Positions 17,915 to 26,932 of a DNA stretch of 44,697 nt are shown here, in pieces; positions within the stretch are counted from its first letter, which is position 1, and every line of letters begins with the position of its first letter. The stretch lies in NCBI RefSeq assembly GCF_001999325.1, contig NZ_MVAR01000009.1, positions 15,127-59,823 of the forward strand. Reading direction: 5' to 3'. The notes beneath the pieces were generated by a model. That model ran no database searches and had not been told where the DNA came from. It was given only the letters and a program-made list of their open reading frames with translations. Position numbers and translations under genes: made by a program. This DNA comes from Thioalkalivibrio versutus (GTDB lineage: Bacteria > Pseudomonadota > Gammaproteobacteria > Ectothiorhodospirales > Ectothiorhodospiraceae).

Positions 17915-19987
17915 TCAGGTCGAGGCGAAATCGAAGGTGGGGGCGGGCATCGGTGCCTGCAGGAAGTAGCCCTGAACGAGGTTCACGTTCAGGCTGTAGA
18001 GCACGGCGAGCACGCTGGCGTCCTCGACATAGGGCACGATGACCTGCTTGCCCTTGGCATGCGCGGCATCGGTATGTTCGCGGATCAACTGCTGGTTCTC
18101 CTCGCTCTCGGCCAGGTTCTTCACGTAGGACGGGTCCAGCTTGATGTGATCCGCCTCCAGGTGCTGCAGGAGCTGGAACGGATTCAGCCCGCTGCCGAAG
18201 TCGTCGATGCACAGATGGCCGTGCATTTCCTGCAGCCCGCGGGCGACGTGGATCGCCGGCTTCAGGTGGGTAACCACGGTGGGTTCCTTCAGCTCGACGA
18301 CCACGTTGTCGGCGGGGATGCGCATGCCGTGCAGGTCGTTGTGCAGCCAGCTGACCACGGAGGGGTCGCCTAGGGAGCCGTTGGTCAGTTTGAGGAAGAA
18401 CTGGGTGGTCGGGTCTTTCTTTAGCTGTTCCGTCAGCATCTGCAGCGCAGTCTTCAGGACCCAGCGGTCGATGGGTGCCGCCATCTCGGTGCGCTCGGCA
18501 CTGGGCAGGAAGGCATCCGGCTCGTGGATATGCCCCTCGGCGTCACGCAGGCGCACGAAGACCGAGTAGCGCGGGCGATCGGCACCGTGCAGGTTCACGA
18601 TCGGCTGATACAGCAGTTCCAGGCGATCGTGTTCCAGGGCGTCCTGAATGCGCAGCTTCCACTGCTGGTCGTTCTGCGCCTGGGTCATCTCGCCCTCTGC
18701 CGGGCGGAAGAAGCGGTGGTTTCCGCCCCCAGCCTCCACGGCCTCTTGCAGGGCGCGGTCGGCGTGGGTCAGCAGTTCTTCGGTATCCACCGCCGTCTCG
18801 TCGGCGATCACGATGCCGGCCGACAGGCTACAGTTGGTCGAGGCGTTGCCGAGCTCGAAGACACGTCCGGTGACCGCTTCCATCAGACCGTGGATGCGGG
18901 CCTCCACCTCGTTGCGCCGGGTGTCGGGGACCACGATCCCGAAGTGCTCGGCCTCCAGGCGTGCGGCGATGGCCGGGTCGGGAAAGTGATCCTCGATCAG
19001 CTTGCCGATATCGGCAAGCAGCAGATCGCTGGCGGACATGCCGACGTTGGCCCGGATCTCGGGGAAACGGTCGACCGCAAGGGTGACCAGGGCGAAGGGC
19101 TTTTCCGATTGCGCGGCCTGGCTCTGCGCGGTCTCGATCATCCCGGAGAAGTGCTGGCGGTTGTAGAGCCCGGTGACCAGGTCACGCTGCGAGAGGTAGT
19201 CGATCTTCTCGGCCAGCTCCGGATCCTCCTGGGCCGAGTCCAGCAGCACCTGGGTGCAGGCCTCCCCCTCGACGCTGGCGGTGGACAGACGCAGGTTGGC
19301 CTCGAACGGCGTGCCGTCAAACGCCTGCAGCTGGAAGGCCTGATGGGTCTGGTCACCTTCCTCGCCACTCTGGAAGCGGCGCAGCAGGCCCTTCAGTTCG
19401 TCGCGGCTCTCCGGGGCGATCAGGTCCATCAGCGGCAGGCCTTCCACTTCCTCCGGATCGGCAATCCCGAAGCGTTCACGCCAGGACGCGTTGGCATAGA
19501 TGTGCATGCCCTCGTGGACGTAGGCGATGGCGTCGCGCGAGTTGTCCAGCAACAGTTGGCAGCGGCGTTCGGACTCCTGCAGCGATGCGTCCATGCGCCC
19601 CATCCGCTGGCGCAGCTGGAACTGCTCGGCAGCGCGCACCGCAAGGATGCCGGCCAGTTCGTGCAGTTCGTGATCGACGACGGCATAGGCGCCGGCCTCG
19701 TAGTCGTCTATGCGTGCGGGTTCGGGGCGCTCGGTCATGATGACCAGCGGGGTACGTCGACCGGATGCGTGCAGCGCCGCGTCGACGTGTTCCCGGGTCA
19801 GGGCCAGGCCGGGTTCGATCAGGACGATCACGTCGAAGCGCCGGCCCTCCAGCGCCTCGGCCAGGGCGTCGCTGCCGGATACCTGCTCCGGCCGGATCGC
19901 GCTGCCGCGGGTCCGGATACTGCTGATGACCTCTTCAGCCCGGTTCGGGTTGCTGGTCACGAAGAGCGTGCGAATCGTTTCGTTCAT
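17915..19987 (-). CDS. fimX: FimX-like REC-PAS-GGDEF-EAL protein (degenerate)
   Basis: 690 residues, practically the size of Pseudomonas FimX (691). Layout: response-regulator-like N-terminus (RTLFVTSNPNRAEEVISSIR, about 5-120), PAS (about 130-250), GGDEF-like (about 260-430) and EAL-like (about 440-685). The GGDEF motif is replaced by EAEHFGIV, and the EAL motif by SVF in YSVFVRL, so neither cyclase nor phosphodiesterase activity is expected. FGSGLNPFQLLQHLEADHIK resembles FimX closely. FimX binds cyclic-di-GMP through its inactive EAL domain and controls type IV pilus assembly. The start at 19987 is preferred to an upstream in-frame codon (20035) that would overlap the PilZ gene. Gap to that gene is 4 bases. 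Confidence 0.85.
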   Translation of the reverse strand: MNETIRTLFVTSNPNRAEEVISSIRTRGSAIRPEQVSGSDALAEALEGRRFDVIVLIEPGLALTREHVDAALHASGRRTPLVIMTERPEPARIDDYEAGAYAVVDHELHELAGILAVRAAEQFQLRQRMGRMDASLQESERRCQLLLDNSRDAIAYVHEGMHIYANASWRERFGIADPEEVEGLPLMDLIAPESRDELKGLLRRFQSGEEGDQTHQAFQLQAFDGTPFEANLRLSTASVEGEACTQVLLDSAQEDPELAEKIDYLSQRDLVTGLYNRQHFSGMIETAQSQAAQSEKPFALVTLAVDRFPEIRANVGMSASDLLLADIGKLIEDHFPDPAIAARLEAEHFGIVVPDTRRNEVEARIHGLMEAVTGRVFELGNASTNCSLSAGIVIADETAVDTEELLTHADRALQEAVEAGGGNHRFFRPAEGEMTQAQNDQQWKLRIQDALEHDRLELLYQPIVNLHGADRPRYSVFVRLRDAEGHIHEPDAFLPSAERTEMAAPIDRWVLKTALQMLTEQLKKDPTTQFFLKLTNGSLGDPSVVSWLHNDLHGMRIPADNVVVELKEPTVVTHLKPAIHVARGLQEMHGHLCIDDFGSGLNPFQLLQHLEADHIKLDPSYVKNLAESEENQQLIREHTDAAHAKGKQVIVPYVEDASVLAVLYSLNVNLVQGYFLQAPMPAPTFDFAST

Positions 19988-19991
19988 GGGG

Positions 19992-21881
19992 CTAGTCGTC
20001 GCGGTTGCGGGTAGTGAATGGCGGTCCGTCGTCATCCGCGATGGCCGGTCCGTCGGCGATGTCGGGCGTCTCGCCGGCCGGTTGGTGGACCTCCAGGCCG
20101 GTCATGCGGCACCCGACCTCGGTAAACAGAGTAGTGCCCGTGCGCTCGCTGTCCAGTTCCAGAACACGGGCGCGCCTGTTCAGCCAGCAGACGACGCGTT
20201 GTTCATGATCGAATACCTGCGCCGGCAGGAACAGTACTGCCCCGTCGGCATCGGTGCGCTGCGGGGCGAACAGTCCTGATTGCGGGACGCCCGCCGCCAT
20301 GCCATTGCGGAAATCCTGAATCTGCATGGGCAGGCAGCGATCGGCGAGAAATTCCACGCCGATGCTGATCAGACTGCCGGCCTGGTCGTCGAAGCGAATC
20401 CAGCGCAGAACCCCGATGGTCCAGCGATGGCCATCCACGGCACGCAAGCCGACGAGGTCCCCGATCAGCAAGGGCTGTTGGGGGTTGTCCAGGCGCAGAC
20501 GCACGCCGCCGGCGCCGATGTCGTCCACCTGCCAGTGTTCCGGAGGGTGACGCTTGGTGATCGGTCCCGTGGATTCATCGCGGGCGGCGATCTCGAGTCC
20601 GCGCCCGACATCTTCCCAGGCGGTCGCGGCGGTATTCGGCGTGTCGTCCGCCAGTGGTTGCAGGTCGCGCTCGCGGTCGGAACGGTGCGGGCTGTCTACC
20701 AGGGCGAGATCCGAGCCGCGCAGCGCGGCCTTCGACATTTCGAACACGCTGACGCCGCGGTCGTGTTCTTGCAGGGATTTCAGGCTGGTCTCCGGCGCTT
20801 CCGCTGCCCCGGTGGTCTCGGTCTCGGTCTCGGGCGCGCGCCGGCTGTCCATTTCCATCAGCAGGAAATCATGGATACGTTCCAGGCCCATCACGCAGAT
20901 CCGCTGCAGGTCGCTGGCGCTCTCGCGACTGTGACGGCGGGTCGGCAGGTTCGACCACAGGCGCAACAAGTGTTCGGCCAGCGGCTGTCCCTCGCCGCGG
21001 CGGCGCGGTTCCAGGTCGTCGGGGCGTTCACGAAGGGCGTCCAGCGCCGGCGTCAGCTCAATGAAGCAGGCGGGTTCGGTGGCCGGTGTCCCGCGCAGGA
21101 CCAGGCCCGGGGCGTGGTCGCGGTCGAGATTGCAGCGCAGTACGGGAAGATCGGGGTGTTGTTCCGGGTCGGGGGCGGCGGTGCAGGCGAGGGGCAACGT
21201 GTTGGCCCAGCGAGCCAGCAAGTCCATTTCGCCCATCTTCAGCGCATTGGGATCGGTGCTGCCCAGTATCATCAGCCGTGCGCTCATGGCTTCGATGCGG
21301 TCCACCTCCAGCGGGCCGAAGCGCTTGTCGGTGGCGGGCCGCTCGTCGGCGATTCCCTGCTCACGCGCCAGGCGCAGCACATCGAACAGCCGCTGCCAGT
21401 GGCCAGGCGGCACGGACTGGTACAGCCGCCAGTGGTGCACGCTCAAGGCCCCCAGCAGGGCGACTGCGGCCTGCAGGGGTGCTGTCAGGCGTTTCGCGTG
21501 GCGGTTGTCGTGCGCGTCCGCGCGTTCGCGGACCACCAGCAGCTCCGCGGTGAGGAGGGCGCGCACGGCGGCGCTGTAAACATCGGCGCGCTTGCGGCTG
21601 CGGTTGCCCAGCGGCAGGGGCCGCTGGCGCAGCAGTCGCTCCATGGCCGGGAGTAGCGGCAGGAGATGATCTTCCAGTATTGCGACCAGCGTGGCTCGGG
21701 TTCCGGGGCGAAGTACGATCGCGTTCAGCCCGTCGAGGGCCTCGCGGATGCGCTGGATGCCGAGCTCCGGCTCGCTGCCGGGCAGCTCCGCACACCAGGC
21801 GTCCAGTGTTTGCGGGGTCTGGTGGGGGAAGCTGTCGGGACCGGCCGGTTGGGTGGGCAGCTCGGGCAGGGCTTGCAGCAT
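19992..21881 (-). CDS. Large PilZ-type cyclic-di-GMP-binding protein
   Basis: 629 residues, cytoplasmic. Residues about 1-330 are a helical region with no recognised family. An Ala/Glu-rich linker with ETETETTGAAEAPE follows. The C-terminal part (about 440-540) is PilZ-like: a KRHPPEHW stretch, then DIGAGGVRLRL (the D.S..G motif with Gly replacing Ser) and ISIGVEFL. PilZ domains bind cyclic-di-GMP through an RxxxR and the D.S..G motif; here both look slightly divergent. It is transcribed just upstream of the FimX-like gene with a 4-base gap, so the two probably act together on pili or motility. That partnership is inference. Confidence 0.75.
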   Translation of the reverse strand: MLQALPELPTQPAGPDSFPHQTPQTLDAWCAELPGSEPELGIQRIREALDGLNAIVLRPGTRATLVAILEDHLLPLLPAMERLLRQRPLPLGNRSRKRADVYSAAVRALLTAELLVVRERADAHDNRHAKRLTAPLQAAVALLGALSVHHWRLYQSVPPGHWQRLFDVLRLAREQGIADERPATDKRFGPLEVDRIEAMSARLMILGSTDPNALKMGEMDLLARWANTLPLACTAAPDPEQHPDLPVLRCNLDRDHAPGLVLRGTPATEPACFIELTPALDALRERPDDLEPRRRGEGQPLAEHLLRLWSNLPTRRHSRESASDLQRICVMGLERIHDFLLMEMDSRRAPETETETTGAAEAPETSLKSLQEHDRGVSVFEMSKAALRGSDLALVDSPHRSDRERDLQPLADDTPNTAATAWEDVGRGLEIAARDESTGPITKRHPPEHWQVDDIGAGGVRLRLDNPQQPLLIGDLVGLRAVDGHRWTIGVLRWIRFDDQAGSLISIGVEFLADRCLPMQIQDFRNGMAAGVPQSGLFAPQRTDADGAVLFLPAQVFDHEQRVVCWLNRRARVLELDSERTGTTLFTEVGCRMTGLEVHQPAGETPDIADGPAIADDDGPPFTTRNRDD

Positions 21882-21970
21882 GGGCGTGTCCAGTGGTTGC
21901 TGGGCCGGTTGCAGGATTCTGGCGCTACTTTAGCAGCAAACCGCGCAATCGGTGTGGGTGCCGGTGGGGC

Positions 21971-23014
21971 TCATTCATGCGCGGGAAACGGTGTCTGCAG
22001 GGTCTTGCCGGGTTCTCCGGCGATCTCGCGCGCCAGTCGCGGGACCAGGTAGCCCGGCAGGCGGGCGTGCAGGGCGCGGTAGAGTTCGCGCGCGCGGGCG
22101 TCCGGTACCTCGAAGTGGGCTGTGCCGCGGGTGCGGTCGAGCTGGTGCAGGTAGTAGGGCAGCACGCCCAGGCGGAAGCCGGCCTCCTGGAGTTCAATCA
22201 GGGTCTCGGTGTCGTCGTTGATGCCGGCCAGCAGTACCGCCTGGTTGAGGAGCGTGACCCCGGCGGCGCGCAGGCGATCGATCGCTGCATCGGCCGGTGC
22301 GGCGAACTCGCGCGGGTGATTCGCGTGCAGCACCAGGATGTGCTGCAGACGGCCCTTGCCGAGCCAGGCCAGCAGGCGGTCGTCGACCCGTTCCGGCAGC
22401 ACCACCGGCAGGCGTGTATGGATGCGCAGGCGCTCGAGGTGCGGGATGTTTCCGAGCCGGTCCGTCAGCCGTTCCAGGCGGGTATCCGACAGGCTCAGCG
22501 GGTCGCCGCCGCTGAGGACGACCTCGCGGATGTCCGGATGCGCCGCAATGTAGTTCAGCGCGGGTTCCCAGTCGTCCCGGGCCGGATTGTGGTCGGCATA
22601 GTCGAATTCGCGGCGAAAGCAGTAACGGCAGTGGATGGCGCAGGCCCCGGTGGTCAGCAGCAGGGCACGGCCGTGGTACTTGTGCACCACGCCGGGGGCG
22701 GCCAGCGCGTCGTGGTCGCCGACCGGGTCACTGACGAACCCCGGGGACTCGATGGCCTCGCGCGCGTCCGGCAGGGCCTGCAACAGCAGGGGATCCCGTG
22801 GGTCGCCGGGGCGGATGCGGGCCAGGTAGCTCTCCGGGATGCGGGTGCGAAACAGCCGGTGCCCGGCCTGCATGCCCGGCAGGGACTCGGGCGGCAGTCC
22901 CAGGCGTGCGGCCAGGGTCTCGGGATCGGCGATCGCGCGCGCCAGCGCCTGCTGCCAGGCCGGTGTGGATGCCGGTTCGGCTGGCTGGGTTCCGCGCGCC
23001 TCGCGCGTTATCAT
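21971..23014 (-). CDS. epmB: EF-P beta-lysylation protein EpmB (radical SAM lysine 2,3-aminomutase)
   Basis: Converts (S)-alpha-lysine to (R)-beta-lysine, the group EpmA attaches to EF-P. CAIHCRYCF is the CxxxCxxC radical-SAM cluster motif. GVVHKYHGRALLL, VVLSGGDPLSLSD and RLRIHTRLPVVLPERV follow as in E. coli EpmB, and the C-terminus GYLVPRLAREIAGEPGKT matches too. The start at ATG 23014 (ITREARG) gives 347 residues, close to E. coli; in-frame ATGs at 23032 and 23068 are possible. It is divergent from efp with about 77 bases between, so the two may share a control region. Confidence 0.93.
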   Translation of the reverse strand: MITREARGTQPAEPASTPAWQQALARAIADPETLAARLGLPPESLPGMQAGHRLFRTRIPESYLARIRPGDPRDPLLLQALPDAREAIESPGFVSDPVGDHDALAAPGVVHKYHGRALLLTTGACAIHCRYCFRREFDYADHNPARDDWEPALNYIAAHPDIREVVLSGGDPLSLSDTRLERLTDRLGNIPHLERLRIHTRLPVVLPERVDDRLLAWLGKGRLQHILVLHANHPREFAAPADAAIDRLRAAGVTLLNQAVLLAGINDDTETLIELQEAGFRLGVLPYYLHQLDRTRGTAHFEVPDARARELYRALHARLPGYLVPRLAREIAGEPGKTLQTPFPAHE

Positions 23015-23091
23015 GACGGGCTTTGTGGGCATGAATCGTTTCCGGACGGGGCGGCATGTCCGCGCCACGCATCATCGAGGGACAGCGCGTA

Positions 23092-23655
23092 ATGGCAACC
23101 TACAGTACCAACGAATTCAAGGCCGGTCTCAAGCTCCTGCTGGATGGTGACCCGCAGGCCATCGTGGAGAACGAGTTCGTCAAGCCGGGCAAGGGCCAGG
23201 CCTTCAGCCGGGTCAAGCTGCGCAATCTGCGTACCGGCCGGGTGCTGGAGAAGACCTTCAAGTCCGGCGAGTCGGTGGAGGCCGCCGACGTGATGGATAC
23301 CGAGATGCAGTATCTCTACAACGATGGCGAGTTCTGGCACTTCATGGTGCCGGACACCTTCGAGCAGTATGCCGTCGGCGAGGCCGCACTGGGTGATTCC
23401 GGGCAGTGGCTGAAGGAACAGGATATTTGCACCGTGACCTTGTGGAACGGCGAGCCGCTGTCGGTGGTGCCGCCGTCCTTCACCGAGCTGAAGATCACCC
23501 AGTGCGATCCGGGCCTGCGCGGTGACACTGCGCAGGGCGGCACCAAGCCGGCCACGCTGGAGAGCGGCGCGGTGGTCAAGGTCCCGTTGTTCGTCGAAGA
23601 GGGCGAGACGGTGAAGGTGGATACCCGCAACGGCGAGTACGTCTCGCGCGTGTGA
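23092..23655 (+). CDS. efp: Translation elongation factor P
   Basis: 187-residue EF-P that relieves ribosome stalling at polyproline. Three beta-barrel domains: the first has [17 protein letters not shown] with Lys34 at the loop tip, the residue beta-lysylated by EpmA. The C-terminal [19 protein letters not shown] signature is present. The ATG at 23092 follows GAGGGACA, a good ribosome site. It lies between epmB and epmA, both needed to modify Lys34. The PE-repeat TonB in this window is a Pro-rich protein of the kind that needs EF-P. Confidence 0.98.
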   Translation: MATYSTNEFKAGLKLLLDGDPQAIVENEFVKPGKGQAFSRVKLRNLRTGRVLEKTFKSGESVEAADVMDTEMQYLYNDGEFWHFMVPDTFEQYAVGEAALGDSGQWLKEQDICTVTLWNGEPLSVVPPSFTELKITQCDPGLRGDTAQGGTKPATLESGAVVKVPLFVEEGETVKVDTRNGEYVSRV

Positions 23656-23680
23656 GCCGGACCCCGGCAGGCCCTGCGAC

Positions 23681-24640
23681 ATGACCGACTGGCGTCCGGG
23701 TGCGGCGCCGGCCCGCGCGGCGCGCGCCCGCCTCCTGGCCGGGTTGCGGGCGTTCTTCGCGGCCCGCGGGGTGCTCGAGGTCGAGACCCCGATCCTGAGC
23801 CGGGGCGCGCCGCAAGATCCAATGCTGGAGAGCTGGGAGGCGCAGGCGCCCGGCGGCGAGCGCGGCTACCTGCAGACCTCGCCGGAATACCCGATGAAGC
23901 GCCTGCTGGCGGACGGCGCCCCGGATATCTACCAGATCGCACGGGTGTTCCGCGGCGGTGAATCCGGCCCGCGGCACAACCCCGAATTCACTCTGCTGGA
24001 GTGGTATCGCCTGGGCCTGGACCACCACGCACTGGCGCGCGAGGTGGTGGCCCTGATCGCGGATCAGGCCGCGCAGTCTCCCGACTGGCACGCGCCCCGG
24101 GGGTGCGAGGCGATCGCCTATGCCGATCTGTTTCGCTCGACTTTGGGAGTGGACCCGGCGGAGACGAATGCCGCGGAGCTGGAACGGGTCGCGGGGGACC
24201 ACGGGCTGGTCATCCGCGGCGGGCTGGATCGGGATGGCTGGCTGGATGCCCTGATCAGCCTGGTGATCGCGCCGGGCTTCCCGCCGGACCGGCTGACAAT
24301 CCTGTTCGACTACCCCGAGAGCCAGGCCGTCCTCGCGCGCCCCTGCGCGGACCGGCCGGGCTATGCCGCCCGTTTCGAGCTCTACTGGGGCGACCTGGAG
24401 CTGGCCAACGGCTATCACGAGCTGACCGATCCGGTGGTGTTCCGCAGCCGTCGCAAAAGGGATATCGCGATCCGCCGTGCGCGTGGTCAGCCACTCCCGC
24501 CCGCGGATCGGCACCTGGAGGCGGCACTGGAGGCCGGGCTGCCGGACTGCGCGGGCGTGGCCCTGGGCGTGGACCGGCTGCTGATGCGTCTGTTGGGGGT
24601 GTCGCGTATCGATCAGGTGATCGATTTCCCCTGGGCGTGA
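23681..24640 (+). CDS. epmA: EF-P--(R)-beta-lysine ligase EpmA (GenX/PoxA)
   Basis: 319-residue lysyl-tRNA-synthetase-like enzyme that joins beta-lysine to Lys34 of EF-P. It contains only the class II catalytic core: motif 2 RVFRGGESGPRHNPEFTLLE near residue 90-110, and motif 3 GVALGVDRLLMRLLG near the C-terminus. The tRNA anticodon-binding domain is absent, as in all EpmA. It starts 25 bases after efp and is surely co-transcribed. EpmC, the hydroxylase that finishes modification in E. coli, is not in the window. Confidence 0.95.
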   Translation: MTDWRPGAAPARAARARLLAGLRAFFAARGVLEVETPILSRGAPQDPMLESWEAQAPGGERGYLQTSPEYPMKRLLADGAPDIYQIARVFRGGESGPRHNPEFTLLEWYRLGLDHHALAREVVALIADQAAQSPDWHAPRGCEAIAYADLFRSTLGVDPAETNAAELERVAGDHGLVIRGGLDRDGWLDALISLVIAPGFPPDRLTILFDYPESQAVLARPCADRPGYAARFELYWGDLELANGYHELTDPVVFRSRRKRDIAIRRARGQPLPPADRHLEAALEAGLPDCAGVALGVDRLLMRLLGVSRIDQVIDFPWA

Positions 24641-24731
24641 CGAAGCCCACCCGGAGGGCTTGTCGCGGCCGGGATGGCGGCACACTATAGGGGCCGTTGC
24701 CGAAGGCTCTCATGCAGGATGGCTGGTCTCA

Positions 24732-26216
24732 ATGTCCCCTTGTCGTTTTTCGCGTCGCCCCGGGCCCCGGTCCGGACCTTCCTGGTGTTTCGTATCCGTC
24801 GCTTTGATCCTCTTGTTGTGGCTGGCACCGCTGGCCGCACAGGCCCAGTTCGAGCATCTCCCGGGACCGCTGCAGCGGGCGATCGACAGCCAGCGTCTGC
24901 CGCCGGCAAATGTGGGCCTGTGGGTACAGCGGATGTCCGATGGCGCGGTCCTCGCGCGCCTGAATGCCGATCAGCCGTACAACCCTGCCTCCACCATCAA
25001 GCTGGCTACCTCGCTGGCGGCCTTGCACGAGTTGGGGCCGGAATACACCTGGACCACCGAGGTGTGGGCTACGCGACCGGTGCGCGACGGTGTATTGCGC
25101 GGCGATCTGGTGATCCGTGGGACCGGCGACCCCGGCATGGTCAGCGAGGAGCACTGGCGCATGCTGGGGCAGTTGCGTCAGACCGGGCTGCGGCGCATCG
25201 AGGGCAACGTCATCCTCGACGCCTCGCATTTCGAACTGCCTCCGGGCCATCCGGCCGCATTCAATGACCAGCCGCTGCGGGCCTACAACCAGCTGCCCTA
25301 TGCCCTGCACGTAAACGCCAACGCCCAGCGCTTCCGTGTGCGGCCGGAGCGGCATGGGAACGGGATTGACGTGACCGTGGATCCGCCGCTGCCGGGGCTG
25401 ACGATCGAGAATCGCCTGCAGCCGTCGCGTGGCAGCTGCGGGGCCTGGCAGCGGGGAATTCGCTTTGACGCCGACCCCGAGGCACAACGCGTGACCCTGT
25501 CCGGCGAGTACCCGGTTAACTGCGGGGACTACGAACTGCTGCGTACGGTCCTGACGCCGGAGGCCAATCACGCCGAGATGTTCCGTCTGCACTGGTCGCA
25601 GTGGGGTGGTGAGCTGACCGGCGACATTCGCCCCGGCGTGCTGCCGGTGCTGTACGACGAACCGATCCTGCGTCATACCTCGCGGCCGCTGGCGGATCTG
25701 ATCCGGGTCTCCAACAAGTGGAGCTCCAACGTGATGACCCGCCACCTGCTGCTGACCCTGGGGGCGCGTCACTTCACCCCGCCGGCCACGCTGGAGAAGG
25801 GGCAGCAGGCCCTGCTGGAGTCGCTGCGCGGGTTGGGGGTCGAGGTGGGTGGCATGGTGGTCGACAACGGGTCGGGGCTCAGCCGCGACACCCGCATGAC
25901 CGCGCGCCAGCTGGGCCAGATCCTCGAGGGCGGATGGCAGCACTCTCACCGTCCGGAATTCCAGTCCTCCCTGGCCCTGGCCGGGCTGGACGGGACCCTG
26001 CGCAATCGCTTCCGCAACGGCAGCCAGCGCGACCTGCGCGGGCAGATGCACCTGAAGACGGGGCACCTCAACGAGGTCTCTGCGGTCGCCGGCTACGTGC
26101 GCACGCAAGGTGGGGACGACCTGGCCGTGGTGGTGCTGGTCAACGACCCCCGCGCGCATCAGGGCCTCGGCCGGAACCTGCAGGATGCCGTCCTGGAGTG
26201 GGCCCACCGCCTTTGA
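24732..26216 (+). CDS. dacB: D-alanyl-D-alanine carboxypeptidase/endopeptidase (PBP4, S13 family)
   Basis: Periplasmic penicillin-binding protein that trims or cleaves peptidoglycan peptides. The signal peptide has Arg-rich residues 4-15, core VALILLLWLAPLAAQAQ, cleavage near AQA. Catalytic motifs: STIK (Ser87, Lys90), SNK followed by SSNVMTRHLLL, and KTG in HLKTGHLNEV. The VDNGSGLSRD segment is typical of the S13 family. The large insert between STIK and SNK is present. The start at ATG 24732 gives 494 residues; the frame is open upstream only from a poor start. It lies about 90 bases after epmA. Confidence 0.94.
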   Translation: MSPCRFSRRPGPRSGPSWCFVSVALILLLWLAPLAAQAQFEHLPGPLQRAIDSQRLPPANVGLWVQRMSDGAVLARLNADQPYNPASTIKLATSLAALHELGPEYTWTTEVWATRPVRDGVLRGDLVIRGTGDPGMVSEEHWRMLGQLRQTGLRRIEGNVILDASHFELPPGHPAAFNDQPLRAYNQLPYALHVNANAQRFRVRPERHGNGIDVTVDPPLPGLTIENRLQPSRGSCGAWQRGIRFDADPEAQRVTLSGEYPVNCGDYELLRTVLTPEANHAEMFRLHWSQWGGELTGDIRPGVLPVLYDEPILRHTSRPLADLIRVSNKWSSNVMTRHLLLTLGARHFTPPATLEKGQQALLESLRGLGVEVGGMVVDNGSGLSRDTRMTARQLGQILEGGWQHSHRPEFQSSLALAGLDGTLRNRFRNGSQRDLRGQMHLKTGHLNEVSAVAGYVRTQGGDDLAVVVLVNDPRAHQGLGRNLQDAVLEWAHRL

Positions 26217-26232
26217 CGCCCGGCGTTTATCC

Positions 26233-26276
26233 ACCACGAAGCGCGCACGAAGGGTTAGGTTCGCGCGCTTCGTGGT
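26233..26276. repeat. Short CCACGAAG palindrome (dispersed element, minimal copy)
   Basis: accacgaagcgcgc (26233-26246) and gcgcgcttcgtggt (26263-26276) form a perfect 14-bp inverted repeat with a 16-base centre that itself starts acgaag. It lies between convergent dacB and the lipoprotein gene at 26296. The core CCACGAAGCGC.CACGAAG is shared with the longer elements at 28145-28334 and 41564-41748, so this looks like an internally deleted family member. It may act as a bidirectional transcript end. Confidence 0.8.
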
Positions 26277-26295
26277 CAGAGGGCCTTGATTGACC

Positions 26296-26865
26296 TCAGG
26301 GTGAGTCGAGCTTCCAGTTGGACATGATCGGGAGGCGCGAGACATCGACCTCCAGGGCCGTCAGCCAGTGCGCGACCATGCGGTTGGAGTTGTTGCGCAG
26401 GGTGTAGGCCTCGGGGTGTTCGACAAAGGCCATGTCCCATTCTGTCGATACCTCGCGGTCATCGTGGCCCGCCTGCCAGATTCCCTCCAGCGCCTCGCGC
26501 AGTGCCGTGACCCTGGCCCCGGGGACCGTCAGCAGATGCAGTTCTTCCAGCGGCACGCGCAACTGGGTCGCCGTCGCGTCTTCCAGGTTGGAGCCGGTCA
26601 GGGATTGCCGGCCGAGGCCCGCCCGTGTGGGCAGGAACAGCCCGGCCAGCCCCTGCAGGGGGTTGATTCGCCGCTCGACGTAAAACGACCAGTCGCCGTA
26701 GGAATAGCGCAGCCAGGCGTCCGGGGTCGCGGTCGGCAGGACCAGACTGGAGTGATGGCCGTGGTCCAGGAGTGCCACAGTGACCGGGTCTTCCGGTTCG
26801 GCCGGCGGCTGCAGGGTGACTGCGGCGCAGCCTTGCAGGAGCCACAGGGCAATTACGGCCAGCAT
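26296..26865 (-). CDS. Lipoprotein, possible DUF2459 family
   Basis: The start at ATG 26865 gives LAVIALWLLQGCAA, a lipoprotein signal with lipobox L-Q-G-C; the n-region lacks the usual positive charge, so a non-ATG start slightly upstream (RLEHL) is possible. The mature part has DHGHHSSLVLPTATPDAWLR and YSYGDWSFYVE, which recall the HGWHTG.VLP and GWGD..FY pattern of DUF2459. Further on, WDMAFVEHPEAYTLRNNSNR may contain active-site-like residues. About 189 residues. Function unknown. It ends a minus-strand pair with the gene at 26933. Confidence 0.65.
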   Translation of the reverse strand: MLAVIALWLLQGCAAVTLQPPAEPEDPVTVALLDHGHHSSLVLPTATPDAWLRYSYGDWSFYVERRINPLQGLAGLFLPTRAGLGRQSLTGSNLEDATATQLRVPLEELHLLTVPGARVTALREALEGIWQAGHDDREVSTEWDMAFVEHPEAYTLRNNSNRMVAHWLTALEVDVSRLPIMSNWKLDSP

Positions 26866-26932
26866 CAGATGCTCGAGGCGGAGCGTGCCTCGGCGGCGTG
26901 GCCTGCAAATGCTGGAATGGCGCACGGGTTGG

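Noticed and set aside
17640-17969. 109-codon plus-strand frame after dnaJ
   Set aside because: It crosses the dnaJ terminator region and runs into the end of the fimX-like gene. No ribosome site and no protein pattern; the region is better described as intergenic.
23015-23091. Riboswitch or long leader between epmB and efp
   Set aside because: Only 77 bases, partly overlapped by possible upstream starts of epmB, with no strong stem structure seen.
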